The position numbers and the translations under genes are program-made. DNA of 64,000 bases from Alistipes senegalensis (GTDB lineage Bacteria; Bacteroidota; Bacteroidia; Bacteroidales; Rikenellaceae), in contig JAMPDE010000002.1 of the NCBI GenBank assembly GCA_023665825.1, forward strand, positions 599,256 to 663,255, in the 5' to 3' direction. The notes under the pieces were generated by a model, which was not told the DNA's origin, did no database searches, and saw nothing but the letters and a program-made list of their open reading frames with translations. This document shows positions 52,800-61,453 of this stretch, one piece after another. The stretch's first letter is position 1. Every line of letters starts with the position of its first letter.

Positions 52800-53725
52800 A
52801 GTTCGGAGAACGTCTCACGCTGCTCGCGCATGAAATTGCGCGCCGTCATCTCGTTCTCCGAAACGTAACACGAAACCATGAACCGATCGCCCAAACGGTA
52901 AATCGCATAATTCAAATCGGCCTGCCGACGGGCGAAAAGTTTTTTCGCATTTTCGGCATTTTCGCGCGTCTGAAACACGCCCAATACCACGTAATGACGC
53001 CCCGAAACGGGAACGGACAACTCGATGGATTCGGCCGGTTGCTTCGGAGTCGAAATCGGGCCGACAGTCGGTCGGCTCGAAGCGGAAACGGCAGTCTGTT
53101 CAGCGGTCGGCACGGCAATCGGTTCTGCCACCTGCGCAGAATCCCGCACCACCGTCGTCGAATCCGCGACGACCGGAGCCGTCGGCACGACGGACATCCC
53201 CGTCGGTGTAACTTCGGCGATTTGCATTTCGGTCGGACGGTCGAAATGGGTCTGCATCAGATAATACCCGATGACGAGCGCGGCGGCGACAATGGCCGCG
53301 ACCCCGAGCACCATTACCCAATCGACGCATCCCCTGCGGCGCAAACGCATCGGAGCACGCCCCTGCGGATTCAGACGACGCTCGAATTCCGACACAGGCG
53401 TAAAACTTTTGAATTTCAAGGTTCCGACCCCTGCAACCGTGAGGACTTCATCCTGCCGGGTCTGTTCCAACCACCGGTCGTACACCGCGCGGGCCGCATC
53501 CGCGTCGCACGAAGCGGCACGGGCAATCATATCGACCAACGACTCGCCCCGCTCCTGCGACGTGAAATCGACGCGCCGATAAGGCGGCTGCACCCATCGC
53601 TTCGAGAGCTGTTCGGCTCCCTGAAACACTACGTACAGCGACCCGACGTTCGGCAGGTAAATATCTCCGCCGCTTGCCAAACGGTTGGCAATCAACCGCG
53701 AAACCTGTTCTACCATCTGACTCAT
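52778..53725 (-). CDS. HU-CCDC81 and SPOR domain protein
   Basis: A 315-residue protein with two N-terminal CCDC81-type HU-like repeats (IYLPNVGSLYVVFQG and EVLTVAGVGTLKFKSF), a membrane helix (WVMVLGVAAIVAAALVIGYYL, about 142-162), a low-complexity Thr/Val/Ala linker and a C-terminal SPOR domain (RHYVVLGVFQTRENAENAKKLF) that binds denuded peptidoglycan. The architecture is typical of Bacteroidetes and points to a division or septum role. It overlaps lgt by four bases. Confidence 0.88.
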   Translation of the reverse strand: MSQMVEQVSRLIANRLASGGDIYLPNVGSLYVVFQGAEQLSKRWVQPPYRRVDFTSQERGESLVDMIARAASCDADAARAVYDRWLEQTRQDEVLTVAGVGTLKFKSFTPVSEFERRLNPQGRAPMRLRRRGCVDWVMVLGVAAIVAAALVIGYYLMQTHFDRPTEMQIAEVTPTGMSVVPTAPVVADSTTVVRDSAQVAEPIAVPTAEQTAVSASSRPTVGPISTPKQPAESIELSVPVSGRHYVVLGVFQTRENAENAKKLFARRQADLNYAIYRLGDRFMVSCYVSENEMTARNFMREQRETFSELWVYSAR

Positions 53726-54582
53726 CGTTTTCCTTTTTTATTCATTGATATTTCCGCTTTCTCCGTTCGGGTTGTATACCGGCAAGCCCGCACGATCATC
53801 CAAATGCCCAGCACGACGAACGGAATGCTCAACCATTGGCCCATGTCGAGCATCCACCCCACCTCGAACGCTTCCTGCTCGGTCTTGATGAACTCCAAGA
53901 AAAAACGCGTGAGGAAGACGCCGAGCAAACCGACGCCGAAAAGCAATCCGGGACGCCGCCTGCCCATGTCTTTCGCATAGTACAGCCAGCACAGTACGCC
54001 GAACGTCAGCAGATAGCACAACGCCTCGTAAATCTGGGTCGGATGCACCGCCGCAGGCGCATACTCGTATACCCATTTATGCGAGCGCACGAATTCGAAT
54101 CCCCAAGGCAGCGAGGTCGCCGTACCGAAAATCTCGGAATTGAACAGATTTCCGAGCCGCACGATCGCACCGCCGATACCCACCGGAATCATAATTCGGT
54201 CCAACGACCAGATGTAAGGCAATCTGTTTTTGCGCGAAAAGAGCCACAGGCCGATCAGCAACCCGATAGCCGCGCCGTGACTGGCCAGTCCGCCATCGCG
54301 AAAGCCCGTGATAATCGTCCAAGGCCGTTGCAGGTACTCCATCGGGTCGTAGAACAGGCAATGCCCCAACCGGGCCCCGAGAATCGTCGCCAGCGTACCG
54401 TAGAGAAAGACCGATTCGGCGACCGACGCCGGCAAGCCCTCGCGTTTGCAGAAGTTGTTGAAAAACTGCGCCCCGACGAGAATCGCCAACGCCCACATCA
54501 GGCCGTAATAACGGATATCCAACGACCCGATGGAAAAAAACACCGGATCGAAATTCCAAACGACGGATAAAAACGGTACCAT
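53722..54582 (-). CDS. lgt: Prolipoprotein diacylglyceryl transferase
   Basis: A 286-residue inner-membrane enzyme that adds diacylglycerol to the lipobox cysteine of prolipoproteins. Seven helices are predicted. The Lgt signature is visible in RDGGLASHGAAIGLLIGLW and IGGAIVRLGNLFNSEIFG, with the HPTQIYEAL segment later. It stands next to the SPOR protein gene and downstream of the histidine kinase gene. Confidence 0.95.
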   Translation of the reverse strand: MVPFLSVVWNFDPVFFSIGSLDIRYYGLMWALAILVGAQFFNNFCKREGLPASVAESVFLYGTLATILGARLGHCLFYDPMEYLQRPWTIITGFRDGGLASHGAAIGLLIGLWLFSRKNRLPYIWSLDRIMIPVGIGGAIVRLGNLFNSEIFGTATSLPWGFEFVRSHKWVYEYAPAAVHPTQIYEALCYLLTFGVLCWLYYAKDMGRRRPGLLFGVGLLGVFLTRFFLEFIKTEQEAFEVGWMLDMGQWLSIPFVVLGIWMIVRACRYTTRTEKAEISMNKKGKR

Positions 54583-55647
54583 TTATTTAATGTCTTGTAT
54601 TTCCACTTTTTTGAGCGTGAACGAGAACGTACTGCCGGCCCCCAGTTCGCTGCGCACCGAAATGCGCTCGCCGTGCGCCTCGATGATATGTTTCACGATA
54701 GCCAGTCCGAGTCCCGTACCGCCCTGCTCGCGCGAACGGCCTTTGTCCGTGCGGTAAAAACGCTCGAACACGCGCGGCAAATCCTCCTTGCCGATGCCCT
54801 GCCCGTTGTCCTCGACCTCGACCAGAATCCGGTCGAGCATGTCGCGGAAGCGGATGCGGGTCGCGCCGCCCTCCTTGCCGTAACGAATCGAGTTGATAAT
54901 CAGATTGACCAGCACCTGCCCGATGTAATGCTTGTCGGCCTGCACCCAAAAAACCGACGGCAGGTTCTCGGCCCCCTTGACCGAAATCGCGATGTGCTTG
55001 CGGTCGGCCTCCATTTCGGCCTGCTCGGCAATCTCTTTGGCCAACGCCACGATGTCGAATTTTTCCAGTTCGAGCTGGTTCATGTTGCTTTCCAGCTTGG
55101 AAATCGTGTCCAGATCGTTGACGATGTTGATGAGACGGTCGATGCTCTTTTCGCTCCGTTCGAGGTACTTGCGGTTGATGAGTTCGTCCTCCAATCCGCC
55201 ATCCAGCAAGGTCGAGATGTAGCCCTGAATGTTGAAAATCGGGGTTTTCAGCTCGTGGGCGACATTGCCCAGATACTGTTTGCGGAAGTGCTCGGACTCT
55301 TTCAGACGGGCGATTTCGCGGTCGTTGGTGTCGGCCCATGCCGTAAGTTCCTCGCCGATGTTCTCGACCCGTTTGTCGCGCAGTTCGGAGAAAATCTCGC
55401 GGGTATGCACGTCGCGCGAAAGAACGATGGAATAGATCGGCTTCAACTTGTAAGCCACGTACTTGCGGATGATGAAGAGCGCGACGAGCGTGACGAGCAA
55501 GAATGTCCCGACCGCTACTGCCGCTGCGTAGAACCAGCGCAGCGATACGCCCTGCGCGTGCATCGCGAACAATACGCCGCCGACAATCAGTGTCGCCAGC
55601 AGGCCGATCCAGCACGAAGCCCCTTCTTTGGTTTTGACGGTTATCAT
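54583..55647 (-). CDS. Sensor histidine kinase without adjacent response regulator
   Basis: A 354-residue membrane histidine kinase. Two helices at the N-terminus (WIGLLATLIVGGVLFAM and AAAVAVGTFLLVTLVALFII) enclose only a very short external loop, so it probably does not sense by a periplasmic domain. A HAMP-like region leads to the H box NVAHELKTPIFNIQGY with the phosphorylated His, then N box LIINSIRYGKE, DNGQGI and GGTGLGLAI. ATG 55647 is used; the open frame above it is the antisense of ribE. No regulator gene is adjacent. Confidence 0.92.
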   Translation of the reverse strand: MITVKTKEGASCWIGLLATLIVGGVLFAMHAQGVSLRWFYAAAVAVGTFLLVTLVALFIIRKYVAYKLKPIYSIVLSRDVHTREIFSELRDKRVENIGEELTAWADTNDREIARLKESEHFRKQYLGNVAHELKTPIFNIQGYISTLLDGGLEDELINRKYLERSEKSIDRLINIVNDLDTISKLESNMNQLELEKFDIVALAKEIAEQAEMEADRKHIAISVKGAENLPSVFWVQADKHYIGQVLVNLIINSIRYGKEGGATRIRFRDMLDRILVEVEDNGQGIGKEDLPRVFERFYRTDKGRSREQGGTGLGLAIVKHIIEAHGERISVRSELGAGSTFSFTLKKVEIQDIK

Positions 55648-55649
55648 GG

Positions 55650-56243
55650 TTACTTGTAATTTTGCATCAGACGAGCGATGTATTTGCCCACGATGTCGAA
55701 CTCCAAATTGACCGTCGAGCCGGGCTCGATGCGGCAGAAATTGGTGTGCTCGAACGTATAGGGAATAATGGCGACGCGGAACGACGAGGGTCGTGAATCG
55801 CAGACGGTCAGGCTGACGCCGTTGACCGCGACGGAGCCTTTCTCGACGGTGCACAACCCGCCGCCCTGCGGCTCGTACTCGAACGTGAAGTACCAGCTGC
55901 CGTCGGCGTCCTCGCGGGCCGTGCAACGGGCCGTCTGGTCGACATGCCCCTGCACGATATGGCCGTCGAGCAGCGCATCGGGCTTCATCGACCGTTCGAG
56001 GTTGACCAAATCGCCCACCTGCAACGCGCCGAGATTGCTCCGTTCGAGCGTCTCTTTCATGGCGGTGACAGTGTAGGTGTCGCCCTCGATATCAACGACG
56101 GTAAGGCACACGCCGTTATGCGCCACGCTCTGGTCGATTTTCAATTCGTGCGCAAACGCGGCGCGCAGCGTGAAATCCTTGTTTTGGCGGTCGGAACGGA
56201 TCGCGACGACCTCGCCCATACCCTCGACAATTCCCGAAAACAT
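55650..56243 (-). CDS. ribE: Riboflavin synthase alpha chain
   Basis: A 197-residue enzyme that turns two molecules of 6,7-dimethyl-8-ribityllumazine into riboflavin. The two homologous lumazine-binding barrels are visible: MFSGIVEGMGEV with SVAHNGVCLTVVDIEGD, and HIVQGHVDQTA with GSVAVNGVSLTVCD. Complete. No FMN riboswitch was recognised upstream. Confidence 0.95.
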   Translation of the reverse strand: MFSGIVEGMGEVVAIRSDRQNKDFTLRAAFAHELKIDQSVAHNGVCLTVVDIEGDTYTVTAMKETLERSNLGALQVGDLVNLERSMKPDALLDGHIVQGHVDQTARCTAREDADGSWYFTFEYEPQGGGLCTVEKGSVAVNGVSLTVCDSRPSSFRVAIIPYTFEHTNFCRIEPGSTVNLEFDIVGKYIARLMQNYK

Positions 56244-56287
56244 TTTTATTAAATAACTATAATCTAATTTCTGCTGCGTACTTATAT

Positions 56288-56418
56288 GCGGCTCTTCGAG
56301 CCGCGCGGGCCGAAGCCTCCGTCGCGCTTCTATGGGTCAGAGCGCTTCCGACCTCCCGAAACCAAACGACCGTCCTTTGCGCCTAAATCCGCTTTCTTAA
56401 AGCGGCGTTCTTAACGGG
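56288..56418. repeat. Hairpins and a dispersed repeat between ribE and the regulator gene
   Basis: GCGGCTC/GAGCCGC (56288-56304) is a perfect stem with loop TTC. The stretch 56334-56400 is a diverged copy of 57986-58052 (blocks GGTCA, AGCGCTTCCGACC, AAACG, CGTCC, GCGC and TTCTTAA). CCGCTTT/AAAGCGG (56389-56405) makes a terminator-like hairpin for the minus-strand gene ending at 56420. No gene is seen in 56244-56419. Confidence 0.5.
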
Positions 56419-56419
56419 G

Positions 56420-57046
56420 TCAATCGTTCAAAACCAGCTTGGCCTTGACCTTGTAGACCCGCTGCACGTCGCTGCGGTTCACGACGATGTCGTCGAAGTG
56501 CTCCTTGTCGCCCGGCACGAGCCGCAACCGCTCCCCGTCCTCGACGGAACGGACGATACGCAAAGTTACGATTTTTTCGCTGACAATCACATATTCACCG
56601 CCGGGAATTATCGCGTCGAGCTCGACGGCCTGCAACAACACGACGGTTCCGGCCGGAACGACGCCGCCCATAGCCCGCCCGCCGTAACACATGGCGAAAT
56701 CGCACGCGCCGACCATCGGCAGAAACAGATAATCGTCCGGCTTCAGCTCGGAGATACGGCCGATTTCCTTTTCGGCGTCGGCCTTATAATAGGGAATCGG
56801 CACGTGTTTGTCCAGCTCGGCGAACATGTGGCCCTCGCCGGTGAGAAGCCACAACTTGTCGATTTGCGGGAATTTGGCGACGACGTGCTCGGCCAAATCG
56901 AGCGAAATGCCGTTGTTTCCGCGCTTGATCTGGTAGAGGTTCTCGCCGCGCGCAAGACCGATATAACGAGCAAAATAGTTGGTGGACATATTCGCCCAAT
57001 GGATTACGGCCTCCATCCGCTCCCAATTATTCAGCTTTTTTTTCAT
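56420..57046 (-). CDS. XRE/S24-like phage-repressor-type regulator
   Basis: A 208-residue protein with an N-terminal helix-turn-helix (MSTNYFARYIGLARGENLYQIKRGNNGIS) and a C-terminal S24/LexA-like beta fold (FLPMVGACDFAMCYGGRAMGGVVPAGTVVLLQ). The Ser of the usual GxSM self-cleavage motif is not evident, so it may not cleave itself. It resembles the repressor-like proteins common in Bacteroidetes, both phage and host. It is divergent from, and next to, the tRNA-Arg gene. Confidence 0.75.
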   Translation of the reverse strand: MKKKLNNWERMEAVIHWANMSTNYFARYIGLARGENLYQIKRGNNGISLDLAEHVVAKFPQIDKLWLLTGEGHMFAELDKHVPIPYYKADAEKEIGRISELKPDDYLFLPMVGACDFAMCYGGRAMGGVVPAGTVVLLQAVELDAIIPGGEYVIVSEKIVTLRIVRSVEDGERLRLVPGDKEHFDDIVVNRSDVQRVYKVKAKLVLND

Positions 57047-57089
57047 TTTTTTTGTTTCGATAAAAAATTTTTCGCACCTTTGCGCATCC

Positions 57090-57161
57090 GGTCCCGTAGT
57101 TCAATGGATAGAATACAAGATTCCGGTTCTTACGATATGGGTTCGATTCCCGTCGGGACTA
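57090..57161 (+). tRNA. tRNA-Arg (CCG)
   Basis: A cloverleaf with acceptor GGTCCCG/CGGGACT (one G-T pair at the end), anticodon loop TTCCGGT giving CCG, and T-arm GGGTTCGATTCCC. The CCA end is not encoded. Confidence 0.93.
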
Positions 57162-57167
57162 CTTCTG

Positions 57168-57203
57168 ACACAAGTGCATACGAGCGATGCACTTGTGTTT
57201 TTT
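57168..57203 (+). terminator. tRNA-Arg terminator
   Basis: ACACAAGTGCAT (57168-57179) and ATGCACTTGTGT (57187-57198) form a perfect 12-bp stem followed by a run of six T. Confidence 0.92.
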
Positions 57204-57409
57204 CATTCGGACGATCTGCTGTTCGGCCCCGCCGGGTACCGCTCGCAGACGATGTTCCGACGTCCGGGAGCATCCCGCGTTTTTCGTAAGGAGAGCGCTA
57301 TGACACAATACAACAAAAATAGCAACAATTTTCGTTTTATCCATGCGCAAAGCGGGAAAAATCCTTGTTCCGAACGGGAATAACGCAGGATTGCGACCGA
57401 ACAGAACAC

Positions 57410-57577
57410 AAAAAAGGCGCGGACAAAACTTTTATCCGTCTTCAAGGTCTTGGACAACCCACACGATAAGACAAAAGATAATGCCCGCGCACCAACGCGA
57501 GCACCAACTTTTCATCTTTATCGTGTTCTAAACGTCCAAGTTTTGAAGACAAAAAGAAAAAGTCAATGCGCTTTTTT
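57410..57577 (+). repeat. Long imperfect hairpin B (168 nt)
   Basis: The ends AAAAAAGGCGC and GCGCTTTTTT pair. Inside are GTCTTCAA/TTGAAGAC (57438, 57543), CTTGGAC/GTCCAAG (57449, 57534) and ACACGATAA/TTATCGTGT (57461, 57518), with a GC-rich apical loop beginning GCCCGCGC. It has the same length, ends and block order as hairpin C at 61155, with different stem sequences. No coding frame fits it. Confidence 0.7.
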
Positions 57578-57701
57578 ATGTTTTGGATGCCGCACGCCCG
57601 CACGGAACGCCGACACCGAAAGTTTTCTAAATCATCGTTTTACCATAAGCCGATACAATAATATATTGCAAATATACGAAAATTTGAGGAGTTCGATGTA
57701 A

Positions 57702-57985
57702 GAAAAGAGAAATTTTTCAGCGCAACTGACCGTTAAAAGCAAGACGGTGATCTATCGCGCTTAAAACGATTTTCTTAAAATCGCACTTTTTGTTCCGTCA
57801 AAAAGTGCCAAAAACCTCTCCGACGATGTCTCCGCCTACTGCGTGCGGCCTAACGCTGGCTGCGGGCGCCTGACGCGGGTTTGCAAGCAAACCGGCCCCT
57901 CCGCCGGACGCTTTTAGTCCGCACTCCGTTTCACGGCTTCGACATCCGGTCGGATTTAATGGTGCCGCTAACGCGGCATTTTATT
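57702..57985. other. Gene-free stretch with several short hairpins
   Basis: No convincing gene lies between 57578 and 58050. Short stems include CGATTTTcttAAAATCG, GCACTTTTTG/CAAAAAGTGC, GGTTTGC/GCAAACC and TGCCGC/GCGGCA (57963-57978). The region is repeat-rich and GC-rich in its middle. Confidence 0.4.
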
Positions 57986-58059
57986 AAGGGTCAAAGCGCT
58001 TCCGACCGCTCGAAGCAAACGGAGCGTCCGTAGCGCTTAAAACCCCGTTCTTAACGGGG
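57986..58059 (-). terminator. Dispersed repeat with typA terminator hairpin
   Basis: CCCCGTT/AACGGGG (58043-58059) forms a hairpin that overlaps the last typA codons and, on the minus strand, is followed by TTTT. The 65 bases to its left are the second copy of the repeat at 56334. Confidence 0.6.
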
Positions 58060-59853
58060 GGCGCGTTTGCGGTCGACTTCGTGCAGCAAAATTTTGCGCA
58101 GACGCATCGCATGGGGCGTAACCTCGACGTATTCGTCCTCTTTGATATACTCCAACGCCTCCTCCAACGTGAAGACTTTCGGCGGCACGATGACCGCCTT
58201 GTCGTCCGAACCCGACGCACGCATGTTGGTCAGCTGTTTCGACTTCGTCACGTTGACCGTGATATCGTTCTGGCGCGTGTGTTCGCCGATGACCTGCCCC
58301 TCGTAGACTTGATCCATCGGACTGATGAAGAACCGTCCGCGATCCTGCAACTTGTCGATGGAATAGGCGTAGGCCGTGCCCGTTTCGCCCGAAATAATCG
58401 AGCCGTTCGTGCGCATTTCGATGTCGCCCACCCAAGGCTGGAAATCTTTGAGCCGGTGGGTCATGATCGCCTCGCCGGCCGTAGCGGTCAGCATGTTCGA
58501 GCGCAAGCCGATGATGCCGCGCGACGGAATGTCGAACTCCAACCGCACGCGGTCGCCGTTCGAGACCATATTCGTCAGCGTGCCCTTGCGCTTCGTGGCC
58601 AGTTCGATGACCGTACCCGAGCAATCTTCGGGGCAGTCGACCGTCATTTCCTCGATAGGCTCGCACTTCTTGCCGTCGATTTCTTTGGTAATCACGCGCG
58701 GCTGGCCCACCTGCAACTCGTAGCCCTCGCGGCGCATGGTCTCGATGAGCACCGAAAGGTGCAACACGCCGCGTCCGAATACGTTGAAACTATCGGCCGA
58801 CGGACCGGGCGTAACACGCAGCGCGAGGTTCTTCTCCAGCTCGCGGTCGAGCCGTTCCTTGATATGACGCGACGTCACGAATTTGCCGTCCTTGCCGAAA
58901 AAGGGCGAATTGTTGATCGTGAAGAGCATCGACATCGTAGGTTCGTCGATGGCGATAGGCGGCAGCGGCTCGGGATTTTCGTAGTCGCAAATCGTATCGC
59001 CGATGTCGAAGCCGTCGATGCCCGTAATAGCGCAGATTTCGCCGCACGGCACCTCGTCGACCTTCTTTTTGCCCAATCCGTCGAATACCATCAGGTCGCG
59101 GATTTTGGTCTTGACCAGCGTCTGCCCGTCGCGTTTGGCCAGCGTCACGTTCTGCCCCGTGCGCAACGAACCGCGCGTCACCTTGCCTACGGCGATACGA
59201 CCCGTATAGGAGGAGTATTCGAGCGACGTGATGAGCATCTGCGGCGTACCCTCGACCGTTTCGGGCTCGGGGATTTCGTCGATAATGGCATCGAGCAGCG
59301 GCACGATCGAATCGGTCGGCTGGTTCCATTTGTGCGACATCCAGCCCTGTTTGGCCGAACCGTAAATCGTCTTGTAGTCGAGCTGTTCTTCGGTGGCGTC
59401 GAGCGAAAACATCAGGTCGAACACCTGCTCGTTGACCACTTCGGGGCGGCAGTTGGGTTTGTCCACCTTGTTGATGACGACGATCGGCTTTTTGCCAAGT
59501 GCCAATGCCTTCTGCAACACGAAGCGCGTCTGCGGCATGGTGCCCTCGAACGCATCGACCAACAGCAGCACGCCGTCGCACATGTTGAGCACGCGCTCGA
59601 CCTCACCACCGAAATCGGCGTGGCCCGGCGTGTCGATGATGTTGATTTTGTAGTCCTTATAGATGACCGAAACGTTCTTCGACAGAATCGTGATTCCGCG
59701 TTCGCGTTCGAGGTCGTTGTTGTCCAGAATCAGATCGCCGGTCTGTTTGGCGTTGTCCCGCAGGATGTGTCCCGCCAAGATCATTTTATCGACGAGCGTG
59801 GTTTTTCCGTGATCCACGTGGGCAATAATCGCGATATTGCGCAGTTTTTGCAT
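58051..59853 (-). CDS. typA: Translational GTPase TypA/BipA
   Basis: A 600-residue ribosome-binding GTPase involved in 50S assembly and stress adaptation. G1 is AHVDHGKTT, G2 lies in RERGITI, G3 is DTPGHADF and G4 NKVDKP. EF-G-like domains III and V and the BipA-specific C-terminus (NMRASGSDDKAVIVPP) are complete. ATG 59853 is used since it starts directly with MQKLRNIAIIAHVDHGK. Confidence 0.96.
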   Translation of the reverse strand: MQKLRNIAIIAHVDHGKTTLVDKMILAGHILRDNAKQTGDLILDNNDLERERGITILSKNVSVIYKDYKINIIDTPGHADFGGEVERVLNMCDGVLLLVDAFEGTMPQTRFVLQKALALGKKPIVVINKVDKPNCRPEVVNEQVFDLMFSLDATEEQLDYKTIYGSAKQGWMSHKWNQPTDSIVPLLDAIIDEIPEPETVEGTPQMLITSLEYSSYTGRIAVGKVTRGSLRTGQNVTLAKRDGQTLVKTKIRDLMVFDGLGKKKVDEVPCGEICAITGIDGFDIGDTICDYENPEPLPPIAIDEPTMSMLFTINNSPFFGKDGKFVTSRHIKERLDRELEKNLALRVTPGPSADSFNVFGRGVLHLSVLIETMRREGYELQVGQPRVITKEIDGKKCEPIEEMTVDCPEDCSGTVIELATKRKGTLTNMVSNGDRVRLEFDIPSRGIIGLRSNMLTATAGEAIMTHRLKDFQPWVGDIEMRTNGSIISGETGTAYAYSIDKLQDRGRFFISPMDQVYEGQVIGEHTRQNDITVNVTKSKQLTNMRASGSDDKAVIVPPKVFTLEEALEYIKEDEYVEVTPHAMRLRKILLHEVDRKRAPR

Positions 59854-59873
59854 AGCAGCATTTTTTAACGGCG

Positions 59874-59881
59874 CAAAGGTA
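59874..59881 (-). promoter_or_regulatory. typA promoter -7 element
   Basis: TACCTTTG on the minus strand, 20 bases before the typA start. Confidence 0.6.
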
Positions 59882-59904
59882 CACAAATTATCGGTAAATT
59901 ATGC

Positions 59905-59912
59905 TATCTTTG
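59905..59912 (+). promoter_or_regulatory. aroB promoter -7 element
   Basis: TATCTTTG on the plus strand, 27 bases before the aroB start and divergent from the typA promoter. Confidence 0.65.
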
Positions 59913-59939
59913 CGCACTTCCTAAAATCGTTCGGAATCT

Positions 59940-60977
59940 ATGGAGCCATCGTTCGTCATCGGAACCCGAAGCCCGATTTACATCGGTTCGGTCAGCGAAA
60001 TTCTGCCGCAGGTACTGCCCGAAGGACGGGTCGCGGCCATCTCCGATGCGGCCATCGACCGGCTCTACCACGAACTGCTGGCCCCCTACGGAGCTGTCCT
60101 CGTCGGCAAGGGCGAGAGCATCAAGACGTTGCAGACGGTCGAAGCCGTCTACCGCAAATTTCTGGAAACGGGCATCGACCGTTCGACGTTCGTGCTGGGC
60201 ATCGGGGGCGGCATCGTGACCGACATCACGGGATTCGCCGCATCGACCTACATGCGGGGGCTGCGGTTCGGGTTCATCCCGACGACGCTGCTCGGACAGG
60301 TGGATGCCGCCATCGGCGGAAAAAACGGCGTGAACGTCGACGGATACAAGAACATGGCGGGAACGTTCACGCAACCGGAGTTCGTCATCTGCGACCCGGC
60401 GCTGCTCGCCACGCTGCCCGACCGCGAATTCCGCGCGGGGCTGGCCGAAATCATCAAGGCGGCGATTATCGCCGATGCGGAGTTGTTCGCGCGGCTGGAA
60501 ACAGTCGATTTCGCGCAGCTGCGCCGCGACAAGGATTTGCTGGCGGATGTGATTCGGGCGGCGGTTCGCGTCAAAGTGGAAATCGTCGCGCGCGACGAAC
60601 GCGAAGCAGGCGAACGACGCAAGCTCAATCTGGGCCATACGCTGGCCCATGCCATCGAAAAATGTTCCGTGCGGATGAACCATGGCGAAGCGGTGGCGGT
60701 CGGCATCCGGCTGATTGCCGAAGCGGCGGTCAAGGACGGTCTGCTGGCGGCCGCTGACTGCGAACGCATCGTCGCCCTGCTGAAAAAATCGGGCTTCGCA
60801 CTGGAAACGCCGGTCGAGGTGAAACGGATGCTGAAAGAGGTCGCCAAAGACAAGAAGAACAAGGACGGCCAGTTGCGCATCGTCTTTCCGACGGCTATCG
60901 GCGACTGCACGGTGCGAACGCTGTCGCCGACGGCCTTCGCCGCACTCCTGCCGGCAAAAGAAAAGGTGAAAGGCTGA
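59940..60977 (+). CDS. aroB: 3-dehydroquinate synthase
   Basis: A 345-residue enzyme of the shikimate pathway that converts DAHP to 3-dehydroquinate using NAD+ and a divalent metal. The NAD-binding GIGGGIVTDITGFAASTYMRG, the IPTTLLGQVDAAIGGKNGVN segment and the metal ligands in AGLAEIIKAA, LNLGHTLAHAIE and NHGEAVAVG are all present. Confidence 0.95.
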   Translation: MEPSFVIGTRSPIYIGSVSEILPQVLPEGRVAAISDAAIDRLYHELLAPYGAVLVGKGESIKTLQTVEAVYRKFLETGIDRSTFVLGIGGGIVTDITGFAASTYMRGLRFGFIPTTLLGQVDAAIGGKNGVNVDGYKNMAGTFTQPEFVICDPALLATLPDREFRAGLAEIIKAAIIADAELFARLETVDFAQLRRDKDLLADVIRAAVRVKVEIVARDEREAGERRKLNLGHTLAHAIEKCSVRMNHGEAVAVGIRLIAEAAVKDGLLAAADCERIVALLKKSGFALETPVEVKRMLKEVAKDKKNKDGQLRIVFPTAIGDCTVRTLSPTAFAALLPAKEKVKG

Positions 60978-61031
60978 TTCTCCTGCATTGGACGGAGCTC
61001 TTTCGGAGCCTCCGCGCAACGAATTGCGCGC

Positions 61032-61103
61032 CTATCTCCGGCCGCAAAGCAGCGCCAGCACGATGCCGAGCATCACGATCAACCACAAAAGCCACTCTTT
61101 CAT
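61032..61103 (-). CDS. Possible 23-residue membrane peptide
   Basis: A short frame reads MKEWLLWLIVMLGIVLALLCGRR: charged residues at both ends and one hydrophobic helix. It lies in the gene-free stretch between aroB and panB. Bacteroidetes starts lack a Shine-Dalgarno signal, so there is little to confirm translation. Confidence 0.3.
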   Translation of the reverse strand: MKEWLLWLIVMLGIVLALLCGRR

Positions 61104-61154
61104 AACGAACTGCATTTTAGATTCGACGGGAAATCCTCATCGCAGTACGCGCAC

Positions 61155-61322
61155 AAAAAAGCGCGGACAAAACTCTGTTATCGGTTCATGAGGTCTTCGA
61201 CTACCTAACCACCAAACAAACGAGTAAAGCCCACGCCGAGCGGCGTGAGCGTCAATGCTTTACTCTTGGTGGTTTTGAAATTGTCGAAGTTTCATGAACC
61301 AAAATACAAGCTAACGCTTTTT
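61155..61322 (+). repeat. Long imperfect hairpin C (168 nt)
   Basis: The ends AAAAAAGCG and CGCTTTTT pair. Inside are GGTTCATGA/TCATGAACC (61183, 61292), CTTCGAC/GTCGAAG (61195, 61283), ACCACCAA/TTGGTGGT (61208, 61266), GAGTAAAGC/GCTTTACTC (61222, 61257) and an apical CACGCCG/CGGCGTG. It shares GCGCGGACAAAACT and GGTCTT with hairpin B. Apart from the small frame at 61032, 60978-61453 holds no gene. Confidence 0.75.
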
Positions 61323-61453
61323 CCGAAAATATGTCCGATGCGCGTAACTGCTGCGCTACTGCTTCATAGGCACGCTCCCTTTTTACATTTTTATTAACGC
61401 GAGGGACAGCCATAACGCTTTCGACTGCCACCTACGCCCCTATCCTAATTATA

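Noticed and set aside
56979..57383. A 134-codon frame across the tRNA-Arg gene
   Set aside because: It reads through a complete tRNA and its terminator and has no protein-like composition.
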